Shown: positions 52,554 to 61,892 of the stretch, one piece after another
Layout: the number at the start of each line of letters is the position of its first letter
How positions within the stretch are numbered: position 1 is the first letter of the stretch
Assembly: GCA_024402335.1 (NCBI GenBank)
Contig: JAKSTZ010000011.1
Location: 1-64,000, forward strand
Reading direction: 5' to 3'
Source: Bacteroidales bacterium
GTDB lineage: Bacteria; Bacteroidota; Bacteroidia; Bacteroidales; UBA1715
Length of the DNA: 64,000 nt
Made by a program: the position numbers and the translations under genes
Notes under the pieces: generated by a model
Told to the model about the DNA's origin: nothing
The model's database searches: none
Seen by the model: only the letters and a program-made list of their open reading frames with translations

Positions 52554-55500
52554 ATGAAAAAGATAGTTGTACTTTTTTTGTTTTGTCTTTCAGCATTTGT
52601 TGCATTCTCTCAACCGAAAAATATCATCCTTGTGATGGTTGATGGTATGGGTTATAATCATAGTCAAATAATTACGGCTGAAAAAAATTGTGTCTTAAAC
52701 AATTTTGATGTGAATTATTCAGTGTCAAATTATCCGACATATTGGAATACATTAGATAAAGAATATGATGTGAACTACTATCGTGGTGATTATCATGTTC
52801 GTCGTGTTTGGCAGGAATTTAGTTATGCAGACTCGTTGCCAATAGACCCACTCACGGCAGGTTCCGCTCTTGCTACAGGAGTAAAGCCAGCTCTTGATGC
52901 TGTAAGTTATGACATGGATGATAGAGAACTCGAAACTATTATTGAACGTGCTATTAGTAAAGGAAAAGCAACGGCTATAGCAACGAATGGTTCAGTTTGG
53001 GACAATAGTGCAATTCTGCCATTCGTGTGTCATAAAAAAGTGGCTCAATCAACAGATGATTTCGATGATTTGTTTTTCGATTTATTGAAAAGTAAGGTGA
53101 ATCTTGTTATTTCTTCGGAATTATATAGTGTTGAAAATGAGAATTGGGTATTTGTTGCTGATCAGAAAAACATGCCTACAAATTTGGTAAAACAGGTTAT
53201 GATAGGTAAGGAAACCTTACAAAATAAAGAGTTCGGAGAATTGACAGCGGCTAGTTTAGATTTGCTTGCTACAAACGAAAACGGTTTTGTGTTTGTTTCT
53301 GAATGTGCAAATATTGAAATGGATTTTGACAATGAAAATGTTCGCATTCAACAAACTATGACAGAAGTGGATACATATATTTCCAATATTTACTCTTGGG
53401 TTGAAAAGAACAGCAATTGGGACGAAACGCTTATGATAGTGGTTGGCTCTTATGAAAAAGGTTATGCCACAAGTAAGTCGTTTGATAAGAAATCTATGCC
53501 TAAGACATTCCTTTCAAAATCGAAGGATGATTTTCAATATAATAGTGTGAATAACACAAATTTGTTAACGCCTTTGTTTGCTAAAGGAAACGGTAGTGAA
53601 TTGTTTTCAAATTATATTGATGAAACAGATTTTGTATTAGGAAGTTATGTTAATAATACCGAAATAGCTCAAGTATGTTTCCGTTTAATGCCACAAGAAC
53701 GTAAAATACCTAAAAACATCATATTTATGGTAAATGATGGTTGTGGTATTTCGCCTATAAAAGCGGCAGAATACTATACAGGAAAACCTGCTCCTTTCTT
53801 AAGCTTCCCGGTTAAATTATGGAACTGTACTCATGCTTCGGCAACATCAAGTGCAACAAACAGCCTTGCTAATTGGAATAACACATACGAATCTCGTCTT
53901 GCTTGGACAGGAAAAGATTATTTATGGAAGGGGAAAAATGCTACATGTTCGGGAGCATCAGCAACGGCAATGTCTTCAGGAAAGAAAACATACTATTTTT
54001 CACTTGGTGTAGATGTTGAGCGTAACGCCATGAAATCTATTGCCCGTCATGCAAAAGAAATGGGAAAATCTGCTGGTGTTGCCACAAATTCTCCATATTA
54101 TGATGCTACTCCAGGTGCATTCTTCACAAATAGTGATTCGCGTTTGAAATATAATGATCTTTCTCGTCAGTTGGTTATTGAATCAAATGCAGATGTAGTG
54201 ATAGGTTGCGATCATCCGGAATATGATAATAATGCGCAGAAGAAAGAAAAACCTGACTACACAAATGTTGGTGGAGAAGAAATTATGCAAGGATTGCGTG
54301 CAGGTGCAACCACGTATAAAATCTCATCGAATTCAGGTTGGAATACAGTACAAGATATAGATGGTGATGGGGGACCAGATCCTTGGACTTTTGTAGAAGA
54401 TAGTGCAAGTCTTGTTCAATATATGTCAGGCGAGACACCGAAACGATTATTCGGTATGATTCCTGTAGAAGGTTCTATGCAGTTTTACCGTGATGGAACA
54501 GATGTAAATACTGTTCACTATGAAGATTGGAATAAGGGAATGCCTCAATTATGGCAAATAGGTAGAGTTGCTATAAATTGTTTGTCAAAAAATGAGAATG
54601 GTTTCTTCTTGATGATTGAAAATGATATGGTTGACAATGGCGGTCATAAAAATCGTCCGGGAAGACAGTTAGAGGAACAAATAGAATTTAATCGTACAGT
54701 TGATTCTGTTATTGCATGGATAGAGAAAGAAAGCAGTTGGGATGAAACATTATTGATTATAACTGCAGACCATGAAACTGGTTTTATGGCAGACCCTACA
54801 TTCAAAGAAGACTCTATTATGTTGAACCATTGGCAGATAATAGATAATGGAGTCGGAAATATGCCTGGTCTTGCATATTATTCTATAGATCATACAAATC
54901 AGTTGGTTCCATTTTTTGCCAAAGGTGTTGGTTCAGAAATTTTCTATTCGTATGCAGATGAATGGGATTATGTTCGAGGAAAATATCTAAACAATTCAGA
55001 AATAGGTCAATCTATGTTTGAATTGTGGAATGGACAGGCTTGTAGATTTGTAAACGAAAGCCCTAAAGTACAGTTTAGCGATACTATCTTTGTAAAACAA
55101 GACACTGATTTTGAATTTGTATTGCCTGAAAATTGTGTTACTGACGCTGAAGATGATGTTGAATTACAATTGGTTTCGAAGCCATCTTGGATAACTTACG
55201 ATAGTGAAACGCGCACCATTGCAGGACATTCTACAGTCCGACTTGGAACATCAAATGTAACTTTTAGCGTGACAGATGGAGCCTCTACGGGTGCAAGTGT
55301 TACGATACAATGTGTAGTAAAAATATGTGTTTATAAGCAAGAAGAAACGGCAATAAATCAAGTAGAGGAATACGATAATCAGTTAGTTTATCCTACAATT
55401 TCTGTAGAATCCGTAACAGTCCGTTCGATAAGCGGAAAAGGGGAAGTCTTGGTACGAAATTTGCATGGGGAAATAGTAAAATCAGTTACTATAACTGGTC

Positions 55501-55601
55501 CTGAAACTACAATAGAAACAGGTCAGTTGAAAGCTGGTGAGTATATCGTGCAAATAATTGATGATAAAAATGTTACGAATAAAAGAATTATCGTTCGTTA
55601 A
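52554..55601 (+). CDS. Tandem alkaline phosphatase with degenerate first domain and T9SS sorting signal
   Basis: This 1015-residue protein has a signal peptide (KKIVVLFLFCLSAFVAFS). Domain 1 (about 20-380) and domain 2 (about 385-825) are alkaline phosphatase domains that align with each other (EKNSNWDETLMIVVGSYE against EKESSWDETLLIITADHE). Domain 2 keeps Asp (VNDGCG), nucleophile Ser466 (CSGASATAMSSG), the E689-x4-D694-x3-H698 site, Asp739/His740 and His780. Domain 1 has Pro99 for the Ser, Asp259 for the His, Ser-Tyr for Asp-His, and Asn for the last His, so it should be inactive. An Ig-like domain (about 835-925) and a T9SS type A sorting domain (about 940-1015, ending NKRIIVR) complete it. 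It is probably surface-bound and releases phosphate. Confidence 0.88.
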   Translation: MKKIVVLFLFCLSAFVAFSQPKNIILVMVDGMGYNHSQIITAEKNCVLNNFDVNYSVSNYPTYWNTLDKEYDVNYYRGDYHVRRVWQEFSYADSLPIDPLTAGSALATGVKPALDAVSYDMDDRELETIIERAISKGKATAIATNGSVWDNSAILPFVCHKKVAQSTDDFDDLFFDLLKSKVNLVISSELYSVENENWVFVADQKNMPTNLVKQVMIGKETLQNKEFGELTAASLDLLATNENGFVFVSECANIEMDFDNENVRIQQTMTEVDTYISNIYSWVEKNSNWDETLMIVVGSYEKGYATSKSFDKKSMPKTFLSKSKDDFQYNSVNNTNLLTPLFAKGNGSELFSNYIDETDFVLGSYVNNTEIAQVCFRLMPQERKIPKNIIFMVNDGCGISPIKAAEYYTGKPAPFLSFPVKLWNCTHASATSSATNSLANWNNTYESRLAWTGKDYLWKGKNATCSGASATAMSSGKKTYYFSLGVDVERNAMKSIARHAKEMGKSAGVATNSPYYDATPGAFFTNSDSRLKYNDLSRQLVIESNADVVIGCDHPEYDNNAQKKEKPDYTNVGGEEIMQGLRAGATTYKISSNSGWNTVQDIDGDGGPDPWTFVEDSASLVQYMSGETPKRLFGMIPVEGSMQFYRDGTDVNTVHYEDWNKGMPQLWQIGRVAINCLSKNENGFFLMIENDMVDNGGHKNRPGRQLEEQIEFNRTVDSVIAWIEKESSWDETLLIITADHETGFMADPTFKEDSIMLNHWQIIDNGVGNMPGLAYYSIDHTNQLVPFFAKGVGSEIFYSYADEWDYVRGKYLNNSEIGQSMFELWNGQACRFVNESPKVQFSDTIFVKQDTDFEFVLPENCVTDAEDDVELQLVSKPSWITYDSETRTIAGHSTVRLGTSNVTFSVTDGASTGASVTIQCVVKICVYKQEETAINQVEEYDNQLVYPTISVESVTVRSISGKGEVLVRNLHGEIVKSVTITGPETTIETGQLKAGEYIVQIIDDKNVTNKRIIVR

Positions 55602-58068
55602 ACTACTATTTCTATTATTTATTCCGTTTTTCGGTACAGCGCAGACATTTAAAGGCGTTGTAGTTGACATAGAAAACAAGGAACCACTTTCTTTTGCAAG
55701 TGTTTGGGTTAAAGGAACCAACACGGCTGTGATAACACAGTTGGATGGTTCCTTTGAAATTTCGCCGGTAAAAGCTACCGATAGCGTATTGTTTTCTGCA
55801 TTAGGTTATAAGGATTTTACACTATCTGGTCGTGAGATTACACATATAACTACGATAGAGATGTTTCCTGCTGCAATTCAAATAGATGCAGTTGTTGTAA
55901 GTCCAGGAAAAAATCCTGCAATTCCTATTGTTAAGAAGGCTATACGTAATAGACACAATAATCGTCCAGATGGAGTTAAGAATATAGAATTAATTGAATA
56001 TAATAAACTGAATTTCAGTTTAAGTGGTATAGATAGTTCTGTATTTAAAGTTGGTTTTATGCGTAAACATTCCGATATTTTGGTAAAAACTAACGATTAT
56101 GATTCTACATGGAATGTACCTCTGTATTTTTCGGAATATATGTCGTATGAAAAACGACGTGAAAATCGTCCTCCGGAAATTCGTGAGATTGTTAAAAATC
56201 AACATGGTAGTAGTTTCATAGAAAGTGATATAGTTACAGACTATATAGCAAGTTTGAATCAGGATATGACTTTTTATGGCAACTTACGTTTTTTACAAAA
56301 GGATTTTATTAGCCCGATATCGCCACAGGCAATGGTTTATTATCGTTACTATTTAACAGATTCTGTTTTTAGTAATGGACTGACATTCTATAGAATACGA
56401 TTTAAGCCACGAAACAGTCAGGATCTTGCCTTTTATGGTTATATGATTATTGAGAAAGAGACGGGAACACTTACCGAAATAGATGCGACATTGCAAAAAA
56501 CATCGATTTTGAACTTTGTCCGTAATATGCGATTGTTTGAAAAACTACAATTAACCGACAAGGGAGAGTGGTTTAGAAAACAGCAAAAAATGCAAGTAGA
56601 GTTTGTTCCTGAGTTATCTAAAGACTCGGCTTATCATGCTATAAATACCCCATTAACAGCAATCAAGTCAACATCATATATAATTGATACTACTCAGATT
56701 CAGGACTATTTGGTGAATCGTGTAGTGCCTGGTAAATTTAACTTGCGTAGAAAAGAGCACTACGAAAAAGACACATCTTTTCTGTTCCAGTATCGTCCGG
56801 ACACACTTTCGAGTTTGGATTTAGTTACCCAAAAAGCAATAGAAACGAGTAATAATATTCCTACGGTAAAGGCAGCAAACAAGGTAATGAATATGCTTAT
56901 GTATGGATATTTACCATTGGGTTATGTTGATTTAGGTCCGTATTTGTATTTTATACAAAACAATAAAATAGAAGGTGTACGTTTGAATTTGTGTGCCCGT
57001 ACATCCGAAAAATTCCACGACAAGATGATGTTTGGAGGATATTTAGGCTATGGTTGTAGAAATCAGAAGTTTAAATATGGTTTGCAATATTCATTGAAAA
57101 TGCCTTCAAAATACTATGGAGCATTACATGTTCGATACGATCAAAACATATATCGACTTGGCGATTTTAGGCAGAATTTGGACTTTATTCGTGAGAATGT
57201 GTTAGTTCAATCAGATGACAACTTGCTTTCGGCATTATTGACAAAAAGCGAGAATGAAGCTGTTTATTTAGTAAAACGTGGTGTTGTTGCATACGAGCAG
57301 CAACTGTCGCCAGATATCACTATAAAACCTTCGTATACATTTGGTATACATTACAATCCTCCATATTTCCCATTTGAGACGACATTGTCGGACACATTAC
57401 CGAATTTTGTAACGCATGATTTTAGCTTCAATATTCGTCTTTCACATAAGGAACAGGTTTCGACTAACCATTTCCGTAGAATTTATATAGATTCTCGTTA
57501 TCCGGTTTGTCATTTAAACATATTGCGCGGTAAATACATTATGGACGGTAAGTCTGATTGGTATACGCAATTACGACTTGTTGCTCGTCAGGAAATATTA
57601 CTTGGAGTAGGTAGAATCAAGTATGTTGTGGAAGCCGGTATGATAGATAAATCGGTCCCTTATCCGTTGCTTGAAGTACATCGTGGTAATCAAACAGGAA
57701 GTAGTGGAGAGTATTATTTCAATCACATGCGTTATTTGGAATTTGCCAGTGATGCATTTGTAAACCTTTATGCGGAATATGGTTTGAATGGTTTTTTCTT
57801 CAATAAAATTTGGGGACTTCGTAAACTACAACTTCGTGAGTTGTTCACATTTAAAGCTTGTTATGGACAATTACTCCATGATCAAAATGCAGTTCTTACT
57901 TTGCCGTCTGGAACAAATACATTTGATAAACCATATATGGAAGCTGGTATCGGAGTTACCAATTTGCTGAAATTTGTTCGTTTAGAATATATCTGGCGTT
58001 TGAATTATTTGAATCATCCCGATATTACTAAACGAGGTTTGTATATTAGATTTAACTTTGAATTTTAG
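55561..58068 (+). CDS. DUF5686 and carboxypeptidase-regulatory-like outer-membrane protein
   Basis: ATG 55561 or 55570 starts it (835 or 832 residues) inside the 3' end of the phosphatase gene, a 41-nt overlap that suggests coupling. It has a signal peptide (KLLFLLFIPFFGTAQ) and a carboxypeptidase D regulatory-like domain (FKGVVVDIENKEPLSFASVWVKGTN, about 25-110). A long DUF5686 region follows with many barrel-like strands, ending RLEYIWRLNYLNHPD...GLYIRFNFEF, with a terminal Phe. This resembles a TonB-receptor-like or Omp85-like barrel protein of Bacteroidota. Function is unknown; it may help place or use the phosphatase. Confidence 0.87.
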   Translation: MIKMLRIKELSFVKLLFLLFIPFFGTAQTFKGVVVDIENKEPLSFASVWVKGTNTAVITQLDGSFEISPVKATDSVLFSALGYKDFTLSGREITHITTIEMFPAAIQIDAVVVSPGKNPAIPIVKKAIRNRHNNRPDGVKNIELIEYNKLNFSLSGIDSSVFKVGFMRKHSDILVKTNDYDSTWNVPLYFSEYMSYEKRRENRPPEIREIVKNQHGSSFIESDIVTDYIASLNQDMTFYGNLRFLQKDFISPISPQAMVYYRYYLTDSVFSNGLTFYRIRFKPRNSQDLAFYGYMIIEKETGTLTEIDATLQKTSILNFVRNMRLFEKLQLTDKGEWFRKQQKMQVEFVPELSKDSAYHAINTPLTAIKSTSYIIDTTQIQDYLVNRVVPGKFNLRRKEHYEKDTSFLFQYRPDTLSSLDLVTQKAIETSNNIPTVKAANKVMNMLMYGYLPLGYVDLGPYLYFIQNNKIEGVRLNLCARTSEKFHDKMMFGGYLGYGCRNQKFKYGLQYSLKMPSKYYGALHVRYDQNIYRLGDFRQNLDFIRENVLVQSDDNLLSALLTKSENEAVYLVKRGVVAYEQQLSPDITIKPSYTFGIHYNPPYFPFETTLSDTLPNFVTHDFSFNIRLSHKEQVSTNHFRRIYIDSRYPVCHLNILRGKYIMDGKSDWYTQLRLVARQEILLGVGRIKYVVEAGMIDKSVPYPLLEVHRGNQTGSSGEYYFNHMRYLEFASDAFVNLYAEYGLNGFFFNKIWGLRKLQLRELFTFKACYGQLLHDQNAVLTLPSGTNTFDKPYMEAGIGVTNLLKFVRLEYIWRLNYLNHPDITKRGLYIRFNFEF

Positions 58069-58075
58069 ATAAAAA

Positions 58076-58104
58076 AAGAGACGCAAGATTTTGCGTCTCT
58101 TGTT
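58076..58104. terminator. Terminator between the DUF5686 gene and cysS
   Basis: AGAGACGCAA-GATT-TTGCGTCTCT, a 10-bp perfect stem. The minus-strand reading has the better T-run, so it mainly ends cysS. Confidence 0.8.
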
Positions 58105-58123
58105 CCCTATCCAATGTAGTATA

Positions 58124-59587
58124 TTACAAACTCCATTCGAAACCATCTTTGGTATCTTTCACAGAGAAACCAAGATTTGCCAATTCATCACGGATTTTAT
58201 CGCTGGTAGCCCAATCTTTATTTGCTTTTGCTTGTTTACGAATATCAAGAAGCAAATCTATAGCACCTTTGTATGCTTTATCGTGGGCATTGTTGCTTTC
58301 TTCAATACGAAGACCAAGAATGTCTTTAATGAACACTTCGAATACATTTTTAAGTTCATCAAGATCTTCTTTTGAAATAGTTCCTTTACCGTCAGTAACA
58401 GTATTAATAGCTTTTGCAGCTTCGAATAAGTTAGAAATAACTATAGGTGTGTTCAAGTCGTCGCTCATAGCTTCTTCACAACGATCTCTAAGACCTTTTA
58501 CATCGACAGTTGAAGTTGCACTGGCAGAAATCTTTTGTAAACGATTGTATGCGTCAACTAAACGGGCAAGACCTTTCTCTGCAGCTTGAAGAGCATCATT
58601 ACTGAAATCAACTGTGCTACGGTAATGAGCTTGTAGAATGAAGAAACGGATAGTCATAGGAGAGTATGCACGTTCCAATTTTTCGTGAGTTCCAGTAAAG
58701 AATTGATCAAGCGTAATAAAGTTATTGTAGCTTTTACCCATCTTCTGACCGTTGATGGTAATCATATTGTTATGTATCCAATATTTTACCGATTCGTGGC
58801 CTAATGCTGCTGTAGATTGAGCGATTTCGCATTCGTGGTGAGGGAAGATAAGGTCCATACCGCCACCATGGATATCGAATGTTTCGCCAAGATATTTAGT
58901 TCCCATTGCAGAACATTCCATGTGCCAACCTGGGAATCCATCGCTCCAAGGAGAAGGCCAACGCATAATATGTTCAGGCTGTGCTTTTTTCCAAAGTGCA
59001 AAGTCAAGTGAGCATTGTTTCTCATCTTGTCCGTCAAGTTCTCTTGTCGTTGCTAATAATTCATCAATATTACGACCTGAAAGTTTTCCGTAGCGGAAAT
59101 CTTTGTTGTATTTGCGGACATCAAAATAAACCGAGCCTTGGCTTTCGTATGCATATCCGGCATCTAAGATTTTTTTTACAAAATTGATCTGTTCAATAAT
59201 GTGACCAGAGGCTTGTGGTTCAATGCTTGGAGGCAATACATTAAGAGCCGCCATTGCGTTACGGAAACGGTTTGTGTAGTATTGAGCCACTTCCATAGGT
59301 TCCTTTTGCTCTAAACGTGCTTTTTTAGCAATTTTATCTTCGCCTTCGTCTGCATCGTGTTCCAAGTGCCCAACATCGGTAATATTGCGTACATAGCGAA
59401 CTTGGTAACCAAGATGAGTTAGATAACGGAACAACACATCGAAAGTAATTGCTGGACGAGCATGGCCAAGGTGACCGTCGCCATAGACTGTTGGACCACA
59501 AACATACATTCCCACGTGTGGGGCATGAAGTGGTTTAAATAATTCCTTTTGTCTTGTTAATGTATTGTATATGAATAAATCTTGCAT
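58124..59587 (-). CDS. cysS: Cysteinyl-tRNA synthetase
   Basis: This 487-residue class I synthetase has [16 protein letters not shown] (HIGH region and zinc Cys), [14 protein letters not shown] (zinc Cys), [10 protein letters not shown] (zinc His) and the KMSKS loop as KMGKSYNN. The C-terminal anticodon domain is complete. It charges tRNA-Cys. It starts 26 nt after leuA on the same strand with no promoter visible between, so the leucine attenuator may also govern it. Confidence 0.97.
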   Translation of the reverse strand: MQDLFIYNTLTRQKELFKPLHAPHVGMYVCGPTVYGDGHLGHARPAITFDVLFRYLTHLGYQVRYVRNITDVGHLEHDADEGEDKIAKKARLEQKEPMEVAQYYTNRFRNAMAALNVLPPSIEPQASGHIIEQINFVKKILDAGYAYESQGSVYFDVRKYNKDFRYGKLSGRNIDELLATTRELDGQDEKQCSLDFALWKKAQPEHIMRWPSPWSDGFPGWHMECSAMGTKYLGETFDIHGGGMDLIFPHHECEIAQSTAALGHESVKYWIHNNMITINGQKMGKSYNNFITLDQFFTGTHEKLERAYSPMTIRFFILQAHYRSTVDFSNDALQAAEKGLARLVDAYNRLQKISASATSTVDVKGLRDRCEEAMSDDLNTPIVISNLFEAAKAINTVTDGKGTISKEDLDELKNVFEVFIKDILGLRIEESNNAHDKAYKGAIDLLLDIRKQAKANKDWATSDKIRDELANLGFSVKDTKDGFEWSL

Positions 59588-59613
59588 AACTCTATATAGT
59601 TAAATTTCTCATT

Positions 59614-61116
59614 TTATTCTAATGCTTTGCTGATGGCATCTATTAAAGCATCAACAGAAGCGGTAACAATGTCGGTATTTACACCAAGACCTTGGTAGAA
59701 ATGTTTGTTGAATTCAATTTGAACCGAAACTCGTCCGCTATCGTCACAGCCACCGTTAAATCCTTGGATAAGGAATTCTTGTAGGTGAATATTGTAGTCA
59801 ACAAAGATTTTCTTTACAGCGGTATATGCTGCATCAACAGGACCATTACCAGTTGCAGTTTCTGTCTTAATTTCACCTTTTATGTTTAATGAAACAGTAG
59901 CAGTCGGAATCATAGAGTTTCCACATACAACCTGTAGTTGTTCAATAGCAATAGAACGTTCTCTTTTAATTTTTTCTTTGCCAACTAAGATTAATAAATC
60001 GTCATCGTTAACGATTTTTTTCTGGTCAGCCATTTTCAAGAAATCCTTATAAGTCTTGTCAAGTTCTTCACCTTCAATAGTATAACCTAATAATTGAAGA
60101 CGATATTTTAAAGCAGCATGACCACTACGTGCAGTTAAAATGATAGAAGATTCATCTACGCCGACATCTTTAGGGTCAATTATTTCATAAGTTTCACGTT
60201 GTTTTAACACGCCATCTTGGTGAATGCCAGATGAGTGAGCGAAAGCATTCTTACCAACAATTGCCTTGTTTGCTTGTACAGGGCTCTTCATTAAGCGTTG
60301 AATCATCTTACTAGAGCGCATAATGTTAGGAGTTACAATGTCGGTATGTACACCAAGATTATTGTGACTCTTAATTGCCATTACAACTTCTTCAAGAGCA
60401 GTATTACCAGCACGTTCGCCAACACCATTGATTGCAACTTCAACTTGACGGGCACCATTTAACACACCAGAAATCGTGTTTGCTGTTGCCATACCTAAAT
60501 CATTGTGGCAGTGAGTTGAGATGATTGCCTTATCAATATTGGAAACATGTTCCATCAAGTATTTGATTTTTTCACCAAATTCTGATGGTAAGCAATAACC
60601 AGTTGTGTCTGGGATATTCACTACAGTAGCACCAGCAGCAATAACAGCCTCAACAACGCGTGCTAAATATTCGTTGTCGGTACGACCAGCATCTTCGCAA
60701 TAGAATTCAACATCTTCAACATATTTTTTCGCATATTTTACCGCATCAACACCACGGCGAATAATTTCTTCTGGAGTTGATTTTAGTTTGTGATAGATAT
60801 GATTGTAAGATGTACCGATACCAGTATGAATACGAGGATGTTTTGCGTAGCGAAGGGCTTCGGCAGCAACATCAATATCTTTTTGTACGGCACGAGTCAA
60901 GCCGCAAACAGTTGGATTAGTAACAACTTTCGAAATTTGAACAACAGACTCAAAATCACCAGGACTCGAGATTGGGAAACCAGCTTCGATAATATCAACA
61001 CCTAGTTCTTCCAAAGCTCTGGCAACCTCTAGTTTTTCTAACATATTTAACTGATTTCCAGGAGCTTGTTCTCCATCACGCAATGTCGTGTCGAAAATGT
61101 AAACTTTATCGTTCAT
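59614..61116 (-). CDS. leuA: 2-isopropylmalate synthase
   Basis: This 500-residue protein opens with [30 protein letters not shown] carries the two metal histidines, and a C-terminal LeuA regulatory domain (about 385-500, leucine feedback) is present. It condenses acetyl-CoA with 2-ketoisovalerate, the first committed step of leucine synthesis. leuB, leuC and leuD are not in the window. Transcription is predicted to be controlled by an attenuator in the 142-nt leader. Confidence 0.96.
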   Translation of the reverse strand: MNDKVYIFDTTLRDGEQAPGNQLNMLEKLEVARALEELGVDIIEAGFPISSPGDFESVVQISKVVTNPTVCGLTRAVQKDIDVAAEALRYAKHPRIHTGIGTSYNHIYHKLKSTPEEIIRRGVDAVKYAKKYVEDVEFYCEDAGRTDNEYLARVVEAVIAAGATVVNIPDTTGYCLPSEFGEKIKYLMEHVSNIDKAIISTHCHNDLGMATANTISGVLNGARQVEVAINGVGERAGNTALEEVVMAIKSHNNLGVHTDIVTPNIMRSSKMIQRLMKSPVQANKAIVGKNAFAHSSGIHQDGVLKQRETYEIIDPKDVGVDESSIILTARSGHAALKYRLQLLGYTIEGEELDKTYKDFLKMADQKKIVNDDDLLILVGKEKIKRERSIAIEQLQVVCGNSMIPTATVSLNIKGEIKTETATGNGPVDAAYTAVKKIFVDYNIHLQEFLIQGFNGGCDDSGRVSVQIEFNKHFYQGLGVNTDIVTASVDALIDAISKALE

Positions 61117-61131
61117 AATTTTAAATTTAAT

Positions 61132-61160
61132 AAAAAACCCCTATGCATAATGCAAAGGGG
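61132..61160 (-). terminator. Attenuator terminator of the leuA leader
   Basis: CCCCT-T-TGCAT-T-ATGCA-T-AGGGG followed by six T. The CCCCT arm is also needed by the antiterminator (61155-61193), so only one can form. Confidence 0.85.
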
Positions 61161-61193
61161 CTTATTGTTAGTACAATATGTGCTTAACCCCTT
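61155..61193 (-). promoter_or_regulatory. Antiterminator of the leuA leader
   Basis: AAGGGG (61188-61193) pairs with CCCCTT (61155-61160), with an inner stem ATTGT/ACAAT (61173-61177 and 61164-61168). Its 5' arm overlaps the leader stop codon TAA (61192-61194), so a ribosome at the stop blocks it. Confidence 0.7.
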
Positions 61194-61242
61194 AGCGTAG
61201 GCTAATGAGCAAACAGAGCAATATTGTGTGTATTCTTTCCAT
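61192..61242 (-). CDS. Leucine-rich attenuator leader peptide
   Basis: A 16-codon ORF, MERIHTILLCLLISLR, ends in TAA. Five Leu and three Ile codons fall in ten positions, including two Leu pairs (LL at 8-9 and 11-12). It lies between a -7 box and a terminator directly before leuA. By the usual attenuation logic, ribosome stalling at Leu codons when leucyl-tRNA is short would free the antiterminator. The start codon is 8 nt after the -7 box, so the mRNA has at most a few 5' nucleotides. Confidence 0.75.
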   Translation of the reverse strand: MERIHTILLCLLISLR

Positions 61243-61250
61243 ATCTGTTG

Positions 61251-61258
61251 CAAATATA
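61251..61258 (-). promoter_or_regulatory. -7 box of the leu leader-leuA-cysS unit
   Basis: TATATTTG on the minus strand; 8 nt to the leader-peptide ATG. Confidence 0.7.
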
Positions 61259-61320
61259 GAGTTTTTTTGGAATTAGTAGTCTTTGCGTCTATAATTTTAC
61301 ACGTTATTTTGAAATCTCTT

Positions 61321-61890
61321 TTATAGATAATGTTCCAAAACAATTTTTACGCCAATAGCAATAAGAATAACTCCGCCGAGAATGCCAGCTTTAATATTCA
61401 TTTTTTTACCAAAAGTTTGTCCGAGATAAAGACCTATACAGGAGAACAAAAAGCTTCCTAAGGCTATGATTACAATTGCTAAACCTATAATTTCAGGTGT
61501 AGTTACGAAGAGAATACCTGTAGCTAATGCGTCGATACTTGTTGCAATTGCGAGTAGAATTACATTCTTCCAACCGAAATGGTTTGCGGTGCATGTATCT
61601 GTTTCATCTTCTTCAACTTCATGAATCTCCTCGAAAATCATTTTCCCTCCTAAGAAGCAGAGTATGGCAAGTGCAATCCAATGACTAAAAGAGGCGATAA
61701 ACTCAGCAAATGAAATAGATAGTACAAATCCTATTAAAGGCATACCTCCTTGAAATAATCCGAATAAAATGGGCATTTTGCTTGCTTTACGAATTTGCAA
61801 GTCTTTGCAGGCGATGCCCGTTGCAGTCGAAACGGCAAAGCAGTCCATTGCTAATCCGATGGAAAGCAGAATGATTTCAAGAAGAGTCAT
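61321..61890 (-). CDS. mntP: Manganese efflux pump MntP
   Basis: This 189-residue, six-helix protein shows the internal repeat of the MntP (YebN) family. ILLSIGLAMDCFAVSTATG in the first half and VILLAIATSIDALATGILF in the second each carry the conserved helix Asp residues. It exports Mn(II). It starts 2 nt before the end of the subtilase gene's spacing and so is cotranscribed with it. A yybP-ykoY riboswitch could not fit between them. Confidence 0.95.
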   Translation of the reverse strand: MTLLEIILLSIGLAMDCFAVSTATGIACKDLQIRKASKMPILFGLFQGGMPLIGFVLSISFAEFIASFSHWIALAILCFLGGKMIFEEIHEVEEDETDTCTANHFGWKNVILLAIATSIDALATGILFVTTPEIIGLAIVIIALGSFLFSCIGLYLGQTFGKKMNIKAGILGGVILIAIGVKIVLEHYL

Positions 61891-61892
61891 AG

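Noticed and set aside
61113..61343. A 76-codon minus-strand ORF covering the leuA leader
   Set aside because: It runs through the -7 box, the leader peptide in another frame and the terminator, and its translation does not look like a protein. The 16-codon leader explains the region better.
61891..61892. A manganese (yybP-ykoY) riboswitch before mntP
   Set aside because: mntP starts 2 nt after the subtilase stop, so there is no room for a riboswitch.
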